DNA of 64,000 bases from Argentina anserina. Its lineage: Eukaryota > Streptophyta > Magnoliopsida > Rosales > Rosaceae. The stretch is taken from NCBI RefSeq assembly GCF_933775445.1, contig NC_065872.1:12462001-12526000 (forward strand), in the 5' to 3' direction. Positions 58,144 to 64,000 of the stretch are shown piece by piece (position 1 is the stretch's first letter; each line of letters begins with the position of its first letter). The translations under genes and the position numbers were made by a program. A model generated the notes under the pieces. The model searched no databases. It was given only the letters and a program-made list of their open reading frames with translations, and was not told where the DNA came from.

Positions 58144-59711
58144 TGATAGAGCGTTGGTTAAAACGTATATAATAAACCCTGTAAAACATCATTATTAGTA
58201 TAGAATAAGCAAGGATCGTTCAGTCCGGGTAATTGAAGGGAACTCTAAACTTTTAGTGTTAACAAATAATGGGGGGTTTGAGATTGATTTTTAACTACTA
58301 AAATAAAACCTAAATTACTATTTACATGATCGACTTCTCTTTAACAAACTTAAACCAAATTTACCATTACAACACATAATTACAAGTTCGAACCTATCAT
58401 GCATTCTAATTCAACCAATTACATACTTTTTAGACACCAATACAATTAGAGCCTTAGGGGATCATCTAATCATGCAAGATTTCAATTAACATTTAGATTG
58501 ACTTAGGGCCTAATCTAAATTTGCATGCAATCAAATTCAATAACACTTAGAGTAGAAATCAAACAAGATTACATTTAAGCACCAAATCTTTGTTGGAGAC
58601 ATGTTTCATGTGTGGCGTCACCCACCATGATTTCACGTGCAAATTTCCAGAATTTTTACCACTTTTAATCAACACAAACCGAACCTACTTAGGGCATGAT
58701 TCGATTTGTATCAATATGGTTGATGAATCTAGCACTCAAACACAATCTTAGGAATTGCATCCAACCACTAAATTCATATGCACATATCTGAAAATTATCT
58801 AAAAGTATGAGAAAGACGATTAGAACACAACAATAGAAATACAAACTCATTAATTATAAGAACACAGATTCGGCATAGTCTCAAAAAATATCAAATACAA
58901 TCTAAATTTTTTAAAACAAATACAAAACCAAGATCTCCACATAAACAACAACTTACAATCTTCATAGACAAAGAATTGTAGATTAACACAAATAGACGAA
59001 GCCATGGAGATGCGTTGCGAGAATCACACGTTGTAGGAACCTTGGAGGTGTGTCTTCAATGGTGAAACTCGGTGGAAATGATGATGGTTTTGGGGTGGAC
59101 GGCTTGGCTAATTTGTGAGGCAAATTTATGGTGGTGTTTTGGTAGAGTTTTGGCTCTTGAATGTTAATGAGAAGTGATGATATTTGAGAGGTGAAGCCAT
59201 GTATATATAGAGGAAAGATGGGGGGTTTGAAATTGCTTCTTTCTTCCTATAATAATGTCATGCTTTAATCTGTTAAATCATGGAAAGTTTTATTCCCTAA
59301 AACATGTCATGCTTTAATCCCTAAAACATGCCATGCTTTAATCCCTAAAACATGTTATGCTTTAATCCCTAAAACATGCCATGTTTTATGTCTTTAATGA
59401 TCATCTTCTATTTAATTGTTGCATGACTTGGCTCCATCTTTTTTTTTTAATTATCTCTTCAATCCAATCTGAAAATAAGAAAATAAAATCATAAGTAAGA
59501 GATAATTAGTTTCAAAACCTAACAAGGATTCCTAGTCAACTAGGACTCTAAACCAATTATGCGTTTTAACTCATGTAAGCACAAAAATGCATGCAATACC
59601 GCTCACGACTCTTACTACTACTCAATGACTCAATAGTACAACAATAAGGGCTAAGCAAAGTACAAATTGAGGTAAAAACATGTTAAGAACGTCGCACAAA
59701 TGCTCCTATCA
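58144..59711 (-). repeat. 5' LTR (right) of the minus-oriented gypsy element
   Basis: 1,568 bp, aligned along its length with 53446-54987. It has about one more copy of the 24-bp catgctttaatccctaaaac repeat (near 59250-59390), which accounts for most of the length difference. Confidence 0.88.
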
Positions 59712-59716
59712 CATTA

Positions 59717-61121
59717 TCAAGGGACGGACAAAAGGTAACATGGGAGCCGAGACCAGTTGTTAGGTGCCCATGTTGGAAATCCTGTTTTTTTTTTAAGGTT
59801 TTGTTTTCGTTTTTGTTTTAAATTTTTCATGTATCTATGACTAGTAGCATAACTACGAGTGTGTATATTAGTATGACAACGTGAATATGAATATTTGGAT
59901 CGTAACAATTGATTTGAGAAGAACAAGTAACATAAGATCAAAAACTGGTTGTGAATACCATGTAACTTGTAGTGTAATTATTAGTGTGACCGTTGGTGTG
60001 ACAACATTATTGTTGATATTCAAATCATATTAGTTGATTTGAGAAAAACAAGTTACAAAAGAACATACACGGATTGGTTATTTACGGTTATTCTTTTCTT
60101 CTCATTCTCTTTCTCCTTATTACAACATTGTCACCAGTGTGATTATTAGCTTGACAATATTCATAGTGTGCTATGTATAGTAGTCGGCTCATGGTATGTA
60201 TATATGGTATTAAATGAAAGTGTGAAGAAAGATCTTCGCAACAGTTACAACCATGTCCAAATCCGACGCATATTATGGCTGAAATTTAAAATAAAATAAA
60301 AAGAAGAAAAAATAATAATAAAAAGTCAGGGTAAAATAGTCATCATAAAAATAAAAAGGATACCTTTTTATAATTTTGTATAAGATAACTTGCCATTTTT
60401 ATGACTTTTGTGTAATAGAGGTGGCCTTTTATAATTGGAAACAATAAGTGATTTTATTACATTCGTGAGTGCAAATGGTAACTCTTTATAATTTGTTATT
60501 TTCGTTTTTCCTAAATAAAACATGTAAATTATATTAAAAGTCAAGCCAAAAACGCTATTAGAATAAATCTATTGGACAAAGTGACAAAACACAACGGTAC
60601 ATAGATTCGGCCTAATCATTCGACGATACCACACACACTTATATGAGTGTACCACCAATCCATGTCAAAGCATTGTAACAATCCACGAAAATTAGGTCTA
60701 AAAATTAAACGCAAGGTCTAGGCCCAATTAACAGCTCATACGGCCCGAGTAGAGGTTGCCCTATCCAGCAGCAACATTTCGTCATCTTCGTCTAAGACGT
60801 TAACACCAGTCAGCTAGCTTTCACCTGAACTAGTTTGAAGTCAGTGATTATGTGCATATTTATACACGTAATTACTATTCAAAAACGTGAATTAAACTAA
60901 TCTCAAGTCAATTATAATGTAATTAATCCATCTTTATTTATTTTGTAGGAAATAAGCGCAATATGGCAATCGAGAGAAAATATTGCGAAATCAGAGCTAA
61001 ATTGGAAGTCCCGACAAATGAGTGGAGGTAGAAAGAAAAAAAAAACATAAAAAGAAAATCAGCTAATGCACGCTGACGTCAATGCTTATTGAATCAGAGT
61101 AAGGCCCGTGCGCCTCTTCTC
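59717..61121. other. intergenic; diverged direct repeat, no gene
   Basis: Two copies of a ~100-bp phrase (near 59860-59940 and 59970-60060) share gtgacaac-t, atattca/g-atc, tta-ttgatttgaga(a)aaacaagt. Beyond that only AT-rich sequence and a cgcaatatggc stretch near 60960, possibly old retrotransposon. No coding call. Confidence 0.4.
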
Positions 61122-61507
61122 GAGAAAATTTTATATGATATTAAAGTACCACGTGATAATGTCTAGTGGTTTTTCTTACCTGTTATATTTCGACACGTGT
61201 ATTTATTATACCAAAATTATAATTTAACATATTTTTATTATTTATGAAATGACCTTCATGGGTATTGATGATTTTAAACTAGGATTTAAGGTTTAGGGTT
61301 TATGGTGTATGGCGTATGGTGTATGGTTTTAGGGTTTATGATTTAAGGTTTATGGTATTAGGGTTTTAGAAATAAACCCAAAATAGTTTTTGATAAAATA
61401 GCTTAAATATAATTTTTCTAATTAAATTTTACATGTCAAATTATGATTAGAAGTGTAGACCACTGGGCATTGTCATGTGGTGCTACGGTAACACTGAAAA
61501 ATTTCTC
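61122..61507. mobile_element. ~386-bp MITE, copy 1
   Basis: Begins gagaaaattttatatg and ends cactgaaaaatttctc; the terminal inverted repeat spans about 48 bp and includes a taccacgtgataatg / caccacatgacaatg pair. Flanking 9-mers cctcttctc and cgtattctc match at 7 of 9. The core contains ggtttagggttt-like, telomere-resembling phrases. Confidence 0.7.
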
Positions 61508-61566
61508 CGTATTCTCCAATCACACGCTACCACATGGCAGCTTCCTCTTTCTCCTCACACATCCAG

Positions 61567-61951
61567 GATAAATTTTTATATGCTATTGTAGTACCACGTG
61601 ACAATATATAGTGGTCTTCCTTACCTGTTATATTTTGACACATAGATTTATTACACTAAAATTATAATTTAACATATTTTTATTAGTTGTAAAATGACAT
61701 TCATGGGTATTGATGATTTTGAACTAGGATTTCAGGTTTAGAGTTTAAAATTTAGGGTTTAGGGTGTAAGGTTTAGGGTTTAAGGTATAGGGTGTTGGAA
61801 AGAAACCCAAAATAATCTTTAACAAAATAGCTTAAATATAATTTTTCTAATTAAATCTTGCATGATAAATTGTGATTGGAATAGTAGATCACTAGACATT
61901 GTCATGTAGTGATACAGCAGCACTGCCCATAGTAGCACTGAAAAATTTCTC
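61567..61951. mobile_element. ~385-bp MITE, copy 2, same orientation
   Basis: Begins gataaatttttatatg and ends cactgaaaaatttctc. A perfect 9-bp duplication, cacatccag, flanks it (61558-61566 and 61952-61960), so it is an independent Mutator-like insertion. Its interior aligns with copy 1 throughout, including the tttagggtttagggtg stretch. Confidence 0.8.
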
Positions 61952-61960
61952 CACATCCAG

Positions 61961-63298
61961 CCACACCCAAACATTTCCCTCTCTTAATTAATAAAACCCT
62001 CACATCTCTTCATTCACTCTTTAGGAGAGGCTCTCCCTCATCAATTTTCATTTGCCTTTAATTCTCTTAATTTTTTTTTGGGCATTTCAAAGGAGCACTC
62101 ACCCACCACCAAGCTTCATCAATTTTGTCAAGTGAAGAGAAAGAAAGAGACTTAATCACCATTTGGGTAAAAGGGAGAAACTATAATTCCAAGGCTTGTT
62201 ATGTATGCTCTTTAGCATTTGTGACTTGTCTTGGGTTTTCTCCCTCTTCTATATCTTTTTTTCTCTTTCATTTGCATTAGTTGGTGTGAATGATGATGTA
62301 TATGTTTATGGGTAATGAATGATTTTATTATTGGGGACTAAGGTTGTGTCCCTAGTGGTCTAATTCTTGATTCTTAGGCCAATTAGAGTGAGTTAGTGAC
62401 CATTGAACCGTCTCTAACTCTCTCTAATTTAGTTAGTGTGGTTCTTGAACCGGCACATTAATACCGATATGTGAATATGGTCATTGAGCCTTGAACCGCA
62501 TTAGATACGACTACCGCCAAATTAGAAATTCGCATATATATTACATTCCTATAAGCATTTTTCATTTCATTTTTTTTTGTAATTTTTGTTCCCACATTTA
62601 ATTTTAGTTAATTAGTTATCAAACTATTTTCTCGGTGACCAATTCGACTCATTGTAAATAGTCATCACTAGGCTAAAGTTGTGAGTAGGCTTTGGTGCAA
62701 ACCAAGGCCAAGCATTACTAAGACTTGGTACCTCAGTGTAGTATTTTCTTTATTTTCATTTCATTTCTTTTATTTTCATTAGTGACTTTAGGTACCGATT
62801 AGCCTAGGATTGTGAGCTAGCTACTAATCCCCGAGATACGATACAATTTTGGGCTTAATACTTTCCTTACTTGACAACGATACGTTTGCTCATGTGAATT
62901 ATATCCAAGTCGGTCAACGTCCATACTACTTTCGTTTATAGATTATCAGAGGCTTGGCTCAGCTAGGAAAAACTCAGAGCCATCAAATCACCCCCATGAA
63001 TTGGGTGTTGCGAATCGACACCACTGTTGCCGCTAAGGTCTAGCATGGGTAAAGAAAAGCGAGCAAACAAGACCACACTCTTTCTTCCACAACAGCTTTT
63101 CCTCAACTAATTAATGTATGGAGGCCATGCCATATTTGATCTACTAGGGTCAAATCCAGATAATTAACTTTCTGCAAACAAAAACAATGCCCTCATATAG
63201 GAATGCTGGAAACAATCGTCATGGTCTCCATCCCAAAACTAGCTCTTGAGAGGTGATGTTCAAAGTAAGGTGTAATGTTATAGATCGTTTTCGACTTA
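61961..63298 (+). other. possible retrotransposon LTR/leader remnant, no gene
   Basis: CT-rich leader-like sequence (61980-62170) is followed by a tract with an LTR-end flavour near 62830-62900 (ccccgagatacgatac ... acttgacaacgatacg), a phrase common at the ends of plant gypsy LTRs. No paired LTR or coding domain was found, so the call is tentative. Confidence 0.3.
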
Positions 63299-63510
63299 GG
63301 GGGGTGTATTCAATTAAGATTTTGTTAGATTGTTTTGGAATTTAAAAGTTTATAGGTATTCAATTCAGATTTTTTAAAGTCTGTTAAAATCTTGTGGTAT
63401 TCAATCAAGATTTTAAAAATTCTTTCTAAATCTGATGGTATTCAATAACTCAATGACTTACAAGAATTTTATTAATAGCTGGAATTTGAAGGATTTCAAG
63501 AGCCTTGGTA
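63299..63510. repeat. left part of a gggggtgtattcaatt-type MITE
   Basis: ggggggtgtattcaattaag followed by three recurrences of gtattcaat and gatttt is characteristic of a widespread small plant MITE. The right terminal repeat was not found, so it is incomplete or diverged. Confidence 0.4.
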
Positions 63511-63737
63511 TAAATACGAGAGCCTATTGAGAATCTGGTCTCTAACCATCAGATTTTGAAGAACTTCTTTTCTCTGCCGTCACTGAAGAATGAGGACCAA
63601 CCGGGTAAGCAAAACTGATGAGTTGGGTTTCTATGTAATATTCTAGAATCGGTTGTTTACTAGAAAATTTCACATGATCGATCAAGGGTTCCCTTTCATT
63701 TAAAACCCTAATTGGAAAGAGAGAGTCGAAAGCGAAG

Positions 63738-63835
63738 ATGATTCAACGTCTGGTGCATCGGTCGGGTGTTACCACAATTCCACTAGATCGAACTGGCGTA
63801 GTATTGTCAAAATCTGATCCGTGGCTTACCTGCAG
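63738..63835 (+). CDS. possible first coding exon of a gene leaving the window
   Basis: ATG at 63738 opens MIQRLVHRSGVTTIPLDRTG then VVLSKSDPWLTC, and ends TGCAG followed by gtatat, a usable splice donor. The sequence before it (aaaccctaattgg, gagagagtcgaaagcgaag) resembles a plant leader. The peptide is not recognised, and without the next exon this could be chance or a pseudogene. Confidence 0.3.
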
Positions 63836-64000
63836 GTATATAAAACTTGGCCTATTTGATAGTGAGATGTATTGAAGCTGTAAGGTCTTTGTTTACGTTT
63901 ATATATAGACACTATTTTATTTGAGATCTTATGAACCACGAGATACTATTTATAAGTCAGTGTAGTGTTGTCCTTTTGATATAAGAGTTGGTTGCCTTCA

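Larger units (their letters stand above)
53446..59711 (-). mobile_element. large non-autonomous gypsy (Athila-like) element, minus orientation
   Basis: LTRs at 53446-54987 and 58144-59711 lie within an identical 5-bp target duplication, catta (53441-53445 and 59712-59716). On the minus strand each LTR begins TGATAGGAGCATTT and ends ACGCTCTATCA. The primer site TTTTGGCGCCGTTGTCGGGA abuts the right LTR (plus 58124-58143), and a purine tract (aagtgtggggtag) abuts the left LTR, which fixes the orientation as minus. The 3,156-bp interior holds only a decayed integrase C-terminus; gag, protease, RT and RNase H are absent. The LTRs are very similar, so insertion was relatively recent. It must have been mobilised by proteins from another copy. 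Confidence 0.9.

Noticed and set aside
61290..61790. ttaggg-like strings as an interstitial telomere
   Set aside because: The strings are irregular, short and contained within the two MITE copies.

Overview
The window looks like nuclear DNA of a eudicot plant. It is AT-rich. It carries four recognisable genes, three of them with GT-AG introns, set among many LTR retrotransposons, a LINE and several small inverted-repeat elements. The repeat families resemble those of Rosaceae, but that is inference from general style and not a proven assignment.

Layout. 1-2762: 3' half of a decayed Ty1/copia element. 3776-10921: a Ty3/gypsy element (Tat-like pol) whose 3' LTR starts directly after the RNase H region, so integrase is missing. 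14585-15640 (-): intronless AP2/ERF gene of the RAP2.4 type. 17043-17528: possible LTR remnant. 19336-21540: solo LTR with an imperfect 5-bp target duplication and a 137-bp MITE inside it. 25991-27671 (-): four-exon gene for an unrecognised plant protein of 344 aa. 28493-33914: copia element with perfect target duplication, itself split by a 1.69-kb non-autonomous LTR element (29098-30783) and carrying an internal inversion. 34071-37956 (-): 5'-truncated L1-type LINE with a long EN-RT reading frame. 37966-39158: Mutator-like foldback element that has captured pieces of a glutaredoxin-domain gene. 39430-44025 (+): seven-exon ACX2 acyl-CoA oxidase gene. 45579-49267 (-): five-exon DUF630/DUF632 gene of the NRG2/REL2 family. 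51142-52964: three inverted-repeat elements nested in one another. 53446-59711 (-): large non-autonomous gypsy element with 1.5-kb LTRs. 61122-61951: two MITE copies in tandem. 63738 onward: possible first exon of a gene leaving the window.

The four host genes have unrelated roles: stress transcription factor, unknown nuclear-like protein, peroxisomal beta-oxidation, and membrane-associated nitrate/leaf-morphology regulator. ACX2 and the DUF630/632 gene converge, with about 1.55 kb between their stop codons. The most notable structures are the gene-capturing Mutator-like element ending about 270 bp upstream of the ACX2 start codon, the nested and rearranged copia element, the integrase-less gypsy element with a 15-bp microhomology at its junction, and the three-layer nest at 51-53 kb. 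I see no convincing tRNA, rRNA, known miRNA or CRISPR array. Exon boundaries come from reading splice sites, reading phase and family resemblance by eye; no alignment was run.
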